64,000 bases of DNA, taken from contig CAWCVC010000011.1 of the NCBI GenBank assembly GCA_963798805.1, forward strand, positions 310,001-374,000, written 5' to 3'. The notes beneath the pieces were generated by a model. It saw only the letters and a list, made by a program, of their open reading frames with translations, did no database searches and had not been told where the DNA came from. The position numbers were made by a program, and so were the translations under genes. Position 1 is the stretch's first letter; every line of letters starts with the position of its first letter. This stretch comes from CAVZCK01 sp963798805. GTDB lineage: Bacteria > Pseudomonadota > Alphaproteobacteria > Rhizobiales > Rhodomicrobiaceae. Shown here piece after piece: positions 54,224-63,391 of this stretch.

Positions 54224-55807
54224 ATGACCAGGTTTTCTATTTGCGGTGCCGCCAAATTTATTGGCGTTTTCTGCGTTGTTTTATTCGTGAGCGGCCTGAT
54301 GACCGACGCATCGGCTCAGCGCCGTCCCAGATTCCCTGACAACGGCAATTACTCGCACGACAATGGTGGTGGTCGCCATCATCATCGTTTCCGGCGCATA
54401 CCCGGATTCTTGTTACGCAACGCGCCAGCGATCGTCGATCGGTTCAACGATGATGAGGACGAGGACCGGCCAAGGCGAAAAAGGTGGCATCGCCAGACCA
54501 CTCGTGACGATGATTACGACGACGATGGTCGCGATGACCGGCCGCAAGGGAAGCCGCGCCGACCGCGCCGAGTAACCGCGATCCCGCCTCTTCCGGTTCT
54601 GCCGCCCGACCGCTTCGTGCCCCCGTCGGAGATCGAGAATACGCCGCCGCAGCCTCCAAGGCGTGCTGCCGCGCTGGCTGCCCACCCCGAATTCAGGCCT
54701 GGCGAGATCGTGGTTCTGGTTCGCGGAGCGCAGCCAGACGCAGTCGCGTCGCAGCTTGCGCAGAATTTCAATCTGGTCCTGCAGGAGACGCTCAGTTTCG
54801 CACTGCTCGGGACCAGCCGCGTCTACCGTTTCAGCATTCCGGACAATCGGCCGATCGAGACCATTACCGCAGCAATGGCGAACGTGCCCGGTGTCGGCTT
54901 CGCTGCACCGAACGCCTATTATTGGTTGCAAGGCGAGACCGGCGGTCCGGCTGTCGACCTTCAATATGCGTTGCCGAAAATGCGCGTACCTGACGCGCAG
55001 GCCGTCGTCAACGGACGCGGCATGACCATTGCGGTCATCAATTCCGGCGTCGACGCTAATCATCCCGCCCTCAAACACGCCAATCTGACACTCATCGACG
55101 CCCTCAAGAGTGGTGTCGAGGGTCCAGATAAGCACGGGACCGCCGTCACCGGCATTATCGCCGAGAGCGGCGATCTCACCGGCATCGCGCCGGGAGCCAA
55201 GATCATCGCGGTGCGCGCCTTCGCTCCGGAGCAGCTGGGCACGCCCCCGGTCACGACCTCAACGACGCTCGCCCGAGCGGTCGATGAAGCATTCAGCCAG
55301 GGCGCCCGCATTTTCAACATGAGCTTTGCCGGCCGGCGCGAGCCGCTCCTCAAAGAAATGATCGACGCGGCCTATGCGCAAGGCGCCGTCTTCGTCGCGG
55401 CAGCCGGCAATGACGGGCCGGACGCGCCGCCGGCCTATCCGGCCGCCTATGACAAGGTGATCGCCATCACCGCAACCGACGAGACCGACGCGCTCTACGA
55501 CCAGGCCAATCGCGGCGGCTATGTGCTGGCGGCGGCGCCAGGTGTCGACATTCTGGCGCCGGTCGTCGGACAGGGCTTCGACTATCTCTCCGGCACCTCC
55601 TTCGCCGCGGCGCATGTGACCGGGATCATCGCCCTCCTGATGGAGCAAGACCCGCATCTGACGCCGGAAACCGTGCGCGAGGCGCTTGTCGATACCGCCC
55701 ACGACCTTGGCCCGAGCGGCAAAGACCCGGAGTTCGGGGCCGGGCTGACCGACGCTTATGGCGCCCTGATGCAGGTCAGCAAGACCACCAGCGCCCGCTC
55801 GCAATAG
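54224..55807 (+). CDS. Subtilisin-like (S8) serine protease, catalytic Asp replaced by Asn
   Basis: 527 aa from ATG 54224. Signal peptide to ~31. Then a His/Asp/Arg-rich low-complexity stretch (HDNGGGRHHHRFRR, DDDYDDDGRDDRPQG), a Pro-rich linker, a propeptide-like domain (~160-250), and the peptidase domain (~258-515). Catalytic His304 (DKHGTAVTGI) and Ser459 (SGTSFAAAHVTG) are present, as is the oxyanion Asn (AAGNDG). The Asp of the D-S/T-G motif is Asn273 (IAVINSGVD), a single G-to-A change from GAT. This should weaken or abolish proteolysis. Third gene after sigma and anti-sigma. Confidence 0.9.
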   Translation: MTRFSICGAAKFIGVFCVVLFVSGLMTDASAQRRPRFPDNGNYSHDNGGGRHHHRFRRIPGFLLRNAPAIVDRFNDDEDEDRPRRKRWHRQTTRDDDYDDDGRDDRPQGKPRRPRRVTAIPPLPVLPPDRFVPPSEIENTPPQPPRRAAALAAHPEFRPGEIVVLVRGAQPDAVASQLAQNFNLVLQETLSFALLGTSRVYRFSIPDNRPIETITAAMANVPGVGFAAPNAYYWLQGETGGPAVDLQYALPKMRVPDAQAVVNGRGMTIAVINSGVDANHPALKHANLTLIDALKSGVEGPDKHGTAVTGIIAESGDLTGIAPGAKIIAVRAFAPEQLGTPPVTTSTTLARAVDEAFSQGARIFNMSFAGRREPLLKEMIDAAYAQGAVFVAAAGNDGPDAPPAYPAAYDKVIAITATDETDALYDQANRGGYVLAAAPGVDILAPVVGQGFDYLSGTSFAAAHVTGIIALLMEQDPHLTPETVREALVDTAHDLGPSGKDPEFGAGLTDAYGALMQVSKTTSARSQ

Positions 55808-55837
55808 CCGCCTCCCAACAAGGCGGCTACCGCCCGC

Positions 55838-56290
55838 TCAGTCGATCAGCCCGCCTTCCGGCTGCACATAGCGGGGAAAATGGCGCGCGTAGCGGCGGAT
55901 CATCACATTGCGGAAAATCAGGAACACCGACACGCCCAGAAACGCGCCACCATGCGTCATGGTGATCAGGTCGGCGCGGTCGCCGTAATCGACCGAGGCA
56001 AGCACGGTCGCCATTTTCGGCGTATGAGCCAGCTCGCTCGAAAACTGCGTCACCAGATCGCTGCGCATGGCTTCGAGCAGCGCATAGGTGTTCTTCAGCG
56101 CATTGCCGTTGATGAAGATGAACGCCCCATAGGCAAACAGCGCGATGGCCCGCTCGATGACGAGCAGCGGCCGGTGCACCAGAAAGAAGAACCAGAACAG
56201 GCCGAGATGCACGACGATGAACATCGACCACTGATTGTCGATCTGACTGCCCGCCTGCACGAGCTCGTCAAGCACGTTCGATGCTGTCAT
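55838..56290 (-). CDS. Conserved-looking small membrane protein, unknown
   Basis: 150 aa from the ATG at 56290 (a longer start at 56308 adds six residues). Three helices: SMFIVVHLGLFWFFFLVH, LLVIERAIALFAYGAFIFI and HGGAFLGVSVFLIFRNVMI. A His in helix 1 and a cytoplasmic stretch with conserved-looking LTQFSSELAHTPKMATVL. No enzyme motif. Convergent with the subtilase operon, 30 bp apart. Confidence 0.6.
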   Translation of the reverse strand: MTASNVLDELVQAGSQIDNQWSMFIVVHLGLFWFFFLVHRPLLVIERAIALFAYGAFIFINGNALKNTYALLEAMRSDLVTQFSSELAHTPKMATVLASVDYGDRADLITMTHGGAFLGVSVFLIFRNVMIRRYARHFPRYVQPEGGLID

Positions 56291-56337
56291 GACACCCCCA
56301 TTCGACACCCGCCGGCGCGCGCCCGCGCGGATGGCTC

Positions 56338-56444
56338 CTAGAGCGGCGGACTTTAAATCAGCATCCGAAGTGCCGCTCTCTCTATTTGTTGTGGCATCGG
56401 ATTTGTCCGAAAACCGCTTCGCACTTTTCGGTCCGATGCGCTAA
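56338..56444. repeat. Family B intergenic element, copy 2
   Basis: 107 bp: CTAGAGCGGCGGACTTTAAA at the left, the shared RPE hairpin TTGTCCGAAAACCGCTTCGC...TTTTCGGTCCGATGC at the right, ending CTAA. The right end contains the TAG stop (read on the minus strand, 56443-56441) of the dehydrogenase gene. Confidence 0.85.
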
Positions 56445-57433
56445 AACATCGCCAGATGCACGCGGTCCGGCGGCGCATGGCCGTCGAGGAAGGTCTTGAT
56501 GTTGATGATCACCTTCTCGCCCATGTCGATGCGGCCCTCGAGCGTGGCCGAGCCCATATGCGGCAGCACCACGACATTCTTATGCTTCAGCAGGCGCGGA
56601 TTGATCGCCGGCTCATGCTCGAACACGTCGAGACCGGCGCCGGCGATCTCGCCCGCCTCGACCATCCGGGCGAGCGCATTCTCGTCTATGACCTCGCCGC
56701 GCGCGGTGTTGACGATATAGGCCGTCGGTTGCAGCAGCTTCAGCCGGCGCGCCGAAAGCAGATGGTAGGTCGCCGGCGTGTGCGGGCAGTTGACCGAGAC
56801 GATGTCGACATTGGCGAGCATCTGGTCGAGGCTTTCCCAATAATGCGCGTCAAGCCCGGCCTCGATCTCCGGCGAGACGCGGCGCCGGTTGTGATAGTTG
56901 ATGCCGAGGCCGAAGGCGCGGGCGCGGCGCGCCACCGCCTTGCCGATCCGGCCCATGCCGATAATGCCGAGCTTCTTGCCCCAGATGCGGTGGCCGAGCA
57001 TCCAGGTCGGCGACCAGCCACGCCAGCCCGCAGCGCCGTCCTTCAGGAATTTCGCGCCCTCGGTGAGCCGCCGCGGCACGGCGAGGATCAGCGCCATGGT
57101 CATGTCGGCGGTGTCCTCTGTCAGCACGCCGGGCGTGTTGGTGACGATGATGCCGCGATTGCGCGCCGTCTCCAGGTCGATATTGTCGACGCCGGTGCCG
57201 AAATTGGCGATCAGCTTCAGATCCGGCCCGGCCTGGGAGAGCACGGCGCGATCGATCCGGTCGGTCACGGTCGGCACCAGCACGGTTGCCTTCTGCATGG
57301 CGCTGACCAGCTCTTCCCTGGTCATCGCCCTGTCGCTCTCGTTGAGCTGTGCGTCGAACAGCTCGCGCATCCGCGCCTCGACCGGCTGCGGCAGTTTTCT
57401 AGTGACGATGACGGTCGGCCTTGCAGAGGTCAT
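56441..57433 (-). CDS. D-isomer 2-hydroxyacid dehydrogenase (glyoxylate/hydroxypyruvate reductase type)
   Basis: 330 aa. NAD(P) Rossmann motif IIGMGRIGKAVARRARAFG; catalytic Arg in NFGTGVDNID (upstream loop) and VNTARGEVIDE; Glu in VFEHEPAIN; His in LPHMGSAT. Typical of GyaR/GhrB-like enzymes that reduce glyoxylate or hydroxypyruvate, or oxidise D-glycerate. Its C-terminus is cut precisely by family B element copy 2, which provides the stop codon. Confidence 0.93.
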   Translation of the reverse strand: MTSARPTVIVTRKLPQPVEARMRELFDAQLNESDRAMTREELVSAMQKATVLVPTVTDRIDRAVLSQAGPDLKLIANFGTGVDNIDLETARNRGIIVTNTPGVLTEDTADMTMALILAVPRRLTEGAKFLKDGAAGWRGWSPTWMLGHRIWGKKLGIIGMGRIGKAVARRARAFGLGINYHNRRRVSPEIEAGLDAHYWESLDQMLANVDIVSVNCPHTPATYHLLSARRLKLLQPTAYIVNTARGEVIDENALARMVEAGEIAGAGLDVFEHEPAINPRLLKHKNVVVLPHMGSATLEGRIDMGEKVIINIKTFLDGHAPPDRVHLAMF

Positions 57434-58225
57434 GCGAAACGTCTCCCCAGGGGGAAGTCATCCGAAAGTGTTGATCGGGGCCAGGAATAATCCGGCAAAA
57501 GTTGCTTCATTGTCTACCAGAAGCTGCCGTGATGACAAAGCGCGAGATGTTCGGCGGCCTTGCCGGCGCGGGCGGAAGAGCCCGGCGAATGGGCTTGCCG
57601 CCCCGATTTGCTTGAGTTTGTTCAGCATTTTCTGCCTTCGCCGATTCTTTCCGCACAAACAGAATTGCCATGAGCGCTGAGGTGCTTATCCCGATCAGGC
57701 AAGACCGGCCCGCAAGATCGGCGCGCTCAGCGACTCCCTCTTGCCGCGCAGAGCCTTTCCCCCTCCCCACCTTTCCGTCATTTCGGGCCTCTCCTTCCGT
57801 TTATCCTCCGCCTCGCGCCTCCCCTTTTCGTCGTCCTCGGGTCTTCCCATTGGTGATGACGGGCGTTCTTTTCGTCGTCCTCGGGCTTGCCCCGAGGCCC
57901 CGCCCGCGTTTTCCCATTCGTCGTCCCGGGCCCCGGCTCGGAGGCCGGGGCAGGCGAGCGCAGCAAGATCCGGACCCATTGGCTTATCCGCAGTCTGCTC
58001 TTCCAGATGCGAGGCGAGTGGACCCCGGCTCTGACGGCCGGGGCGACGCGGAGTGTGCAGCAGCTCCCATTCAACACCGATCCCCTCGCAATCTCCGCTC
58101 CCTCGTCACCCCGGGCCCCGGCTCGGAGGCCGGGGCAGGCGAGCGCAGTGAGACCCGGGGTCCCGTGAGGCGGCTCTGAACGCAACCCCGGATAATGCCT
58201 GCGGCATTTCCGGCGTGACACCCGT
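57434..58225. repeat. Repeat-filled intergenic region with REP-like GC palindromes
   Basis: No credible gene. A 36-bp unit, GGGCCCCGGCTCGGAGGCCG and onward, is present at 57928-57963 and 58113-58148, with a related GGACCCCGGCTCTGACGGCC at about 58020. TTTTCGTCGTCCTCGGG occurs at about 57826 and 57870. These are palindromic REP-type intergenic repeats common in Rhizobiales. Long overlapping frames here come from GC bias. Confidence 0.6.
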
Positions 58226-58916
58226 CAGCCAACGCCGATCCCCTCGCCGGGTGTCCCCGCGAGGTTTCGCGATTTTGTCTGGGCATGATCTTTACCGCAA
58301 AACCGGTTCCCACTTTTGCGGGATCATGCACCAATTCCGCCCCAAAGGGACGGCGCGGGCAGCCGTGAGGCTGGTCCGTATGTATTTGTCAGCCTCTCGG
58401 CTGCCCACGCGCGGCGATATTCTGGCTCAGCTCCGCCTCTTACCCAGCATGGGGCGCCGGCAGCGCTCTTCCGAGCCGGCCGTCGCACGAAAGCCGCTCC
58501 ATTGCCACGAGGCGCATCGATCCGAACGCAGGCTTGGCCGGAGTTCGGCAAAATCGATGCGCAAAAAGATCGCATCGGTTCACCGGATGCCGGCCTCGGC
58601 CTTCATCCATTCGATACGCCCGGCAGCGCCCCGGAGCTCATCGAGCCAGGGGGCGGGGCAGCGGCTTTCCGGCCCGCATCTCGCGCCGGCGACCCCTTTG
58701 ACCCGCGCATTCCAGCCAACGGGTGGGTCGGAGCGGAACCCCTGGGCACGGGTTCGTTACACCACCCCGCGCGGCCGGCCTCATCTTTCTCACGACTCGG
58801 CCGTGGCACGCAAGAATTACCCAGGCACCGCAATCGCTTCCCGCAAGGCCAAGTCGGTCTTAAGCCCGGCGTCCCTCATGGGGAAGCGACGGGCGCGAGT
58901 ATAGGGGCGGCGGGAA
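58226..58916. repeat. 0.69-kb direct repeat, copy 2
   Basis: Same orientation and ~98% identical to 34830-35520 (offset 23,396). The last ~40 bp differ slightly: TCGGGAGAAG in copy 1 reads CATGGGGAAG here. Flanks are unrelated. The RPE-type palindrome is at 58283-58329. Followed to 59121 by more REP-like GC-rich DNA (CCCCGGACGGAGCGAAGCGG near 58995) without a gene. Confidence 0.8.
58283..58329. repeat. RPE-type palindrome (family C), copy 2
   Basis: Identical to 34887-34933: GCATGATC...GCAAAACCGG...TTTTGC...GATCATGC. Confidence 0.75.
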
Positions 58917-59121
58917 TGGCGGGGACAACTCCGCCCTCGCGATCTGCCGGCTTGGTGAACGGAGCATTGACGCCGGTGGCCCTCCTCCGTCGCCCCGGAC
59001 GGAGCGAAGCGGAGATCCGGGAACCATTGCCCTTTCCGCGAATGCCTCGCCGAGTTGGAATGCGAGGAGCCCCGGACAGCCCTTTACGCTTCCGGGGCGA
59101 CTAAGAGAAGCCGCCTCATTG

Positions 59122-59751
59122 CTATACGCCAATGCGGTTCAGCACATTCCCGCGGGCATGCTCCCGCGCCTCGGCCTTTTGACGCATTACAATGTCATTA
59201 ATCGCGGGCTTCCGCCCCTTGTAACTCTTGCTATTACCAAGGAAACGGTTTGCTACGACTGCCAAAGTCGGTGAATTAACGTCTTTATTTCTATTCAGAC
59301 GCATTAAGACCTGATTAAATGACGCTGGGTCAAGAACCGTGCGAGCCAGTTCGTCCGCTAGCTCCCTTGCCAACCGAATGTCCGGTTCTGGCGGTTGCTT
59401 TCCCGCCCGCGACCTCGAACCAGTCTTCGATGGTGGCTGTGCAGAAATCTCTTTAACGAACTCATCAAAGCGGAGGTCGTCTTTTCCCCTAAACACGGTT
59501 AGCAGAGTGTCCAGACCGGCAGCCTGTTTCTTTGCCCCTATCGCCTCCAATCCCGTTTTGACGGCGTTAAGACTTTGCTTGAGCAAGGCTGGATGGCCGT
59601 TCGCTTTTCCCATCTTCTTAACGCGCTGTGCTATCGTCTCAGACTTGCCGGACTTGAGCAGGTCGGCAAAATCGGACAACTGCTGAGCGCGGTTGCCGTC
59701 TGTAAGGGATGCAAAGCTTGTCAGCATCGCTGCGAGATCGTGCGTCTTCAT
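59122..59751 (-). CDS. Unknown protein paired with the ParA-like gene
   Basis: 209 aa. No signal peptide or membrane helix. An N-terminal helical half (MKTHDLAAMLTSFASLTDGN, LSDFADLLKSGKSETIAQRV) reads like ~90 residues of helix bundle. A basic Pro-rich linker (PPSKTGSRSRAGKQPPEPD) follows, then a C-terminal half (LARELADELARTVLDPASFN, VVANRFLGNSKSYKGRKPAI) that looks DNA-binding or helical. The start overlaps the ParA-like stop (ATGA), so the two are translationally coupled and probably act together, as ParA partners often do. Not recognised. Confidence 0.65.
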   Translation of the reverse strand: MKTHDLAAMLTSFASLTDGNRAQQLSDFADLLKSGKSETIAQRVKKMGKANGHPALLKQSLNAVKTGLEAIGAKKQAAGLDTLLTVFRGKDDLRFDEFVKEISAQPPSKTGSRSRAGKQPPEPDIRLARELADELARTVLDPASFNQVLMRLNRNKDVNSPTLAVVANRFLGNSKSYKGRKPAINDIVMRQKAEAREHARGNVLNRIGV

Positions 59752-61042
59752 CGCCTCATACCGTTCAAAGGAGCCTTCTTCAAAATCTCCGCCACAAGGG
59801 CATCAAAAGTTGGCCGTACCCGAGAATCATTTAGATAGGCTATTCCTGTTTCTGTTGCCTGAGCAAGGGAAGCACTTTGCGCGATCACAGGATTTCGAAT
59901 AAACAACGCTTCCTTCGTGTTGAGCCGGTTTTGTGCGGCTCGCTCAGCAGCATCCGCAAAACGTTCCAGCGTCTCCGGTAATTGAAGCGGTTTTGCTGTA
60001 TTTCGGGAAGTCATGGTCCCAATAATGCCTGACCAACGAATGCGCGGATTGATCATAGGGGTCAACTCTTTGAATTGGCGGGCAAACGCGGTAACGGCCG
60101 ACGTCGACATTAGATCCACGACCGTTGGCACATACAGATGCGTCGACGCGCAAACGCCGTTAACAAAGCCGAGGTAAACCTTGGTGGAGCATCAATAAGA
60201 ACCCTGTCATAACCATGCTCCTTATTTTGTACATGGTCAGACAATAGAGCCCTTGCAAGGCGATAACGCACATCGTCTTCTGTTGCAGCGAGTGCCCACT
60301 GATATTCTACTCTACGTTCTATAAGCTCGAAATTATAAAAGGCTGGAATATAATGAAGATTGTCGTTGATACGCCGGATCGCCAATTTGGGCCAGTGTGG
60401 GTCCAGGTCATCCTGAAATAAATAGTCAATCAAAGATTCGGGTTCTTCGTCGCTGGCACCGCATTGCGACTGAGCTAAGCTAGAATGAGAACCTTGATAG
60501 TCAAGATCTATCGTTAAAATTCGTTCGCCCTTGCTTGCGAAGGCCGCAGCCAAGTTCGTTACAAGCGTAGATTTTCCAACGCCGCCTTTCTGATTGCCGA
60601 ACAACAAAATTGGAATGCTATTGCTTATTTTAATCTCATAATCTTCTGAGCGTTTACCGACTGGTCGTGACCAAAATTTTCCCGTTCCTCCAGCAGTTAG
60701 ATCTAATGCGCCAACTATTCTATTGTGCGCTTCAGAGTATTTTATTTCCGCGTCGGCAAGTCGCCTGCTAAGTTCATCTGCGTTTGCATTAAATATTGAT
60801 TTAAGATCTCCAATTTCCGCCTTTATACGAACCTCGTTAGATTCTGCAAGTTCAGCCCGATGTTGCGCCTCGTTCGCCATCTTATCGGCGTAGCTGCGTA
60901 GCTCTCTCTCACGTTTGGCTTCGTCCTCCCACTTCGTCAGATCATTCCGAAGTCGCTGAAAAAGCCATATAAGAAGAGCGACGAGAGCAAAACTCCCGAG
61001 ACCAGCGACATCAATCAGAACTTGGAACCAGCGCTGTACCAA
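59748..61042 (-). CDS. Membrane-anchored coiled-coil ParA/MinD-type ATPase, interrupted by a -1 frameshift
   Basis: Two frames (61042-60110 and 60131-59748) make one ~431-aa protein if a T is restored in the run at 60152-60154; the joined reading is AFCASTHLYVPTVVDLM. TTG start. Membrane helix ~11-28, coiled coil ~35-105 (KWEDEAKRERELRSYADKM...). The deviant Walker A FGNQKGGVGKST (149-159), switch motif TIDLDYQGSHSSL and DAPPRFTS define a ParA/MinD ATPase. The helix plus coil in front of ParA is unusual. Clearly more AT-rich than the surrounding genes. As read, the gene is split; sequencing error or decay cannot be told apart here. Confidence 0.75.
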
Positions 61043-61322
61043 GTGAATACAAACCGCAATCTCTTCCGGTGAATTCTAAACCGCACCCCATCACATAAAC
61101 CTTCAGTAAAACTGACGACAAAGACACCCTTGTTTAGAGAGGGGGACCGTGCAAGATATTTTGATCAATTTTGGTTAATCACGATTGGTAGCTAATAAGC
61201 TATCTCAACTCAGGAAAATCAGGATACGCAAGATACTCTGGGGCCATATAACTAAGCACCGCAGATGAGTTTAGCTCCGCTCTTTGCGCACTCGGAGACT
61301 TAGCGATCTGGGATATGTGCCT
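61043..61322. other. AT-rich intergenic region
   Basis: 280 bp between gatB (which ends here, minus strand) and the ParA-like gene (which starts here, minus strand). It should hold the gatB terminator and the ParA module promoter. No strong hairpin seen. Confidence 0.35.
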
Positions 61323-62795
61323 TCACTCGCCCCCCAACTTCTTCCGCAAAATCTCATTCACGGCCGCCGGGTTCGCCTTGCCTCCGGTCGCCTTCATCAC
61401 CTGGCCGACGAACCAGCCGAGCGTCTGCGGCTTAGCCTTCACCTGCTCCACCTGCTTCGGATTGGCGGCGATGATCTCGTCGACGACCTTCTCGATGGCG
61501 CCGGTGTCGGTGACCTGCTTGAGGCCACGGCTTTCGACGATCTTGCCCGGCGCCTCGCCGGTCTCGAGCATGATCTCGAACACATCCTTGGCGATGCGGC
61601 CTGAGATGACGTTCTTGGCGATGAGGTCGATAAGCTCGCCGAGATGCTCGGCGCTCACCGGGCTGTCGGCGATGGCGGCCCCCGTGCGGTTGAGCGCGCC
61701 GAACAGGTCGCCGGTCACCCAATTGGCCGCCATCTTCGCGTCGCGCCCCTTGGCCACGGCCTCGAAATACTCAGCCGACTCTTTGTCGGCGACGAGCACG
61801 CCGGCGTCATAGACGGAGAGGCCAAAATCCTCGATGAAGCGCGCCTTCTTCTCGTCGGGCAGCTCGGGCAGCGCGCCCGCGACCTCATCGACATAGTCCT
61901 GCGCCAGCTCCAGCGGCAGCAGGTCCGGATCGGGGAAATAGCGGTAATCATGCGCCTCCTCCTTGGAGCGCATGGAGCGGGTCTCACCGAGCTTGGGATC
62001 GAACAGCCGGGTTTCCTGCGCGATCTCGCCGCCCTCTTCGAGAATGCCGATCTGGCGGCGCGCCTCATATTCGATCGCCTGGCCGATGAAGCGGATCGAA
62101 TTGACGTTCTTGATCTCGCAGCGCGTGCCGTAGGGCTCCCCTAGTTTGCGCACCGAGACGTTGACGTCGGCGCGGAGGGACCCCTGCTCCATATTGCCGT
62201 CGCAGGTGCCGAGATAGCGCAGGATGGCGCGCAGCTTGGTGATATAGGCCTTCGCCTCCTCGGAGGAGCGCAGATCGGGGCGCGAGACGATCTCCATCAG
62301 CGCCACGCCGGAGCGGTTCAGGTCGACGAAGGAATAACTGGCATGCTGATCGTGCAGGCTCTTGCCGGCGTCCTGCTCCAGATGCACGCGCTCGATGCCG
62401 ACCTCGATGGAATAGCCGTCCTTCATGTCGACGGTGACCACGCCCTCGCCGACAATCGGGTGCTTATATTGCGAGATCTGATAGCCCTGCGGCAGGTCGG
62501 GGTAGAAGTAGTTCTTGCGGTCGAAGACGGAATAGAGGTTGATCTGCGCCTTGAGGCCGAGCCCGGTGCGGATCGCCTGGCGCACACATTCCTCGTTGAT
62601 CACGGGCAGCATGCCGGGCATGGCCGCGTCGACCAGCGAGACGTGGGAATTGGGCTCGCCGCCGAACTCGGTCGAGGCGCCGGAGAACAGTTTCGACTTG
62701 GAGGTGACCTGGGCGTGCACCTCCATGCCGATGACGACTTCCCACGGGCCCGTGGCGCCGTCGATGAGATTTTCCTGCCGTGGTTGCATTGTCAT
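61323..62795 (-). CDS. gatB: Asp/Glu-tRNA amidotransferase subunit B
   Basis: 490 aa, full length. GatB catalyses kinase and transamidation steps with GatA/GatC to make Gln-tRNA(Gln) or Asn-tRNA(Asn). The N-terminal VVIGMEVHAQVTSKSKLFS, Zn/active-site-region motifs (DRKNYFYPDLPQGYQISQY, VGIERVHLEQDAGKS, NRSGVALMEIVSRPDL) and the YqeY-like tail domain are all present. Shares a strand with chorismate mutase and gatA but is separated from them by 267 bp. Confidence 0.97.
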   Translation of the reverse strand: MTMQPRQENLIDGATGPWEVVIGMEVHAQVTSKSKLFSGASTEFGGEPNSHVSLVDAAMPGMLPVINEECVRQAIRTGLGLKAQINLYSVFDRKNYFYPDLPQGYQISQYKHPIVGEGVVTVDMKDGYSIEVGIERVHLEQDAGKSLHDQHASYSFVDLNRSGVALMEIVSRPDLRSSEEAKAYITKLRAILRYLGTCDGNMEQGSLRADVNVSVRKLGEPYGTRCEIKNVNSIRFIGQAIEYEARRQIGILEEGGEIAQETRLFDPKLGETRSMRSKEEAHDYRYFPDPDLLPLELAQDYVDEVAGALPELPDEKKARFIEDFGLSVYDAGVLVADKESAEYFEAVAKGRDAKMAANWVTGDLFGALNRTGAAIADSPVSAEHLGELIDLIAKNVISGRIAKDVFEIMLETGEAPGKIVESRGLKQVTDTGAIEKVVDEIIAANPKQVEQVKAKPQTLGWFVGQVMKATGGKANPAAVNEILRKKLGGE

Positions 62796-63062
62796 GGCTC
62801 AAGCCCCGTGCCTACGCCGTGCGCCATCCCGGAACGCGCTATCCGCGCGGGAAAGCGCAGCCTCCCTTACATCCCCGAACTCCGCTACTGAGGAAAAATA
62901 CGCTCCGCCCATCTTGCCAGGCGGCAAAACTCAACCCGCTCATGGCCCGTTCGGCGGCTTCCACACAAGCTCATAATATATTACCTGACAAGCGAAAATT
63001 TGGGGCTTCCGCTCACCTCGTGCCCGCCTCTTGCAAAGACGCAATAGCGCCGGCGGCGCCGC
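62796..63062. other. Intergenic, upstream of gatB
   Basis: 267 bp between the gatB start and the end of the chorismate mutase gene. Probably carries the gatB promoter. Nothing else seen. Confidence 0.35.
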
Positions 63063-63380
63063 TCAAACCTTGCCCTCGGATGGCTGTTTCGACAGCCTTT
63101 CTTCTTCATATTGGATGAACCAGCCGATCATCTGGCGCCACAGCGCCTCGGCAAGCTCGGGCGGGATGCCGCGCTCATCGGCACGGGCGCGGACGCGGTC
63201 GATCACCTGCTGGATGCGCCAGGGCACCACCGCCTCGGCGCGGTGCGTCTTGAGCTGCCAGGCGCGGTCGACATAGCCGAAGCGTTCGGCGACCAGGTCG
63301 AGGATCGCGGCGTCCAGCCGGTCGATCTCGGCGCGGACCTGTTCCATATTCTCGCACTCTGCGGGCGGACGCACGGACAT
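63063..63380 (-). CDS. Chorismate mutase (AroQ-class)
   Basis: 105 aa from the ATG at 63380; a longer start would overlap gatA in another frame. Single AroQ domain: MEQVRAEIDRLDAAILDLVA, RFGYVDRAWQLKTHRAEAVV, VIDRVRARADERGIPPELAE and LWRQMIGWFIQYEEE. It isomerises chorismate to prephenate (Phe/Tyr synthesis), or belongs to the PchB-like group. Encoded 11 bp after gatA on the same strand, a linkage seen in other Rhizobiales. Confidence 0.88.
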   Translation of the reverse strand: MSVRPPAECENMEQVRAEIDRLDAAILDLVAERFGYVDRAWQLKTHRAEAVVPWRIQQVIDRVRARADERGIPPELAEALWRQMIGWFIQYEEERLSKQPSEGKV

Positions 63381-63391
63381 GGGGGAACCCG

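Noticed and set aside
57670..58179. Frames of up to 169 codons in the intergenic region after the dehydrogenase
   Set aside because: They are made of REP palindromes and GC-rich repeats on both strands.
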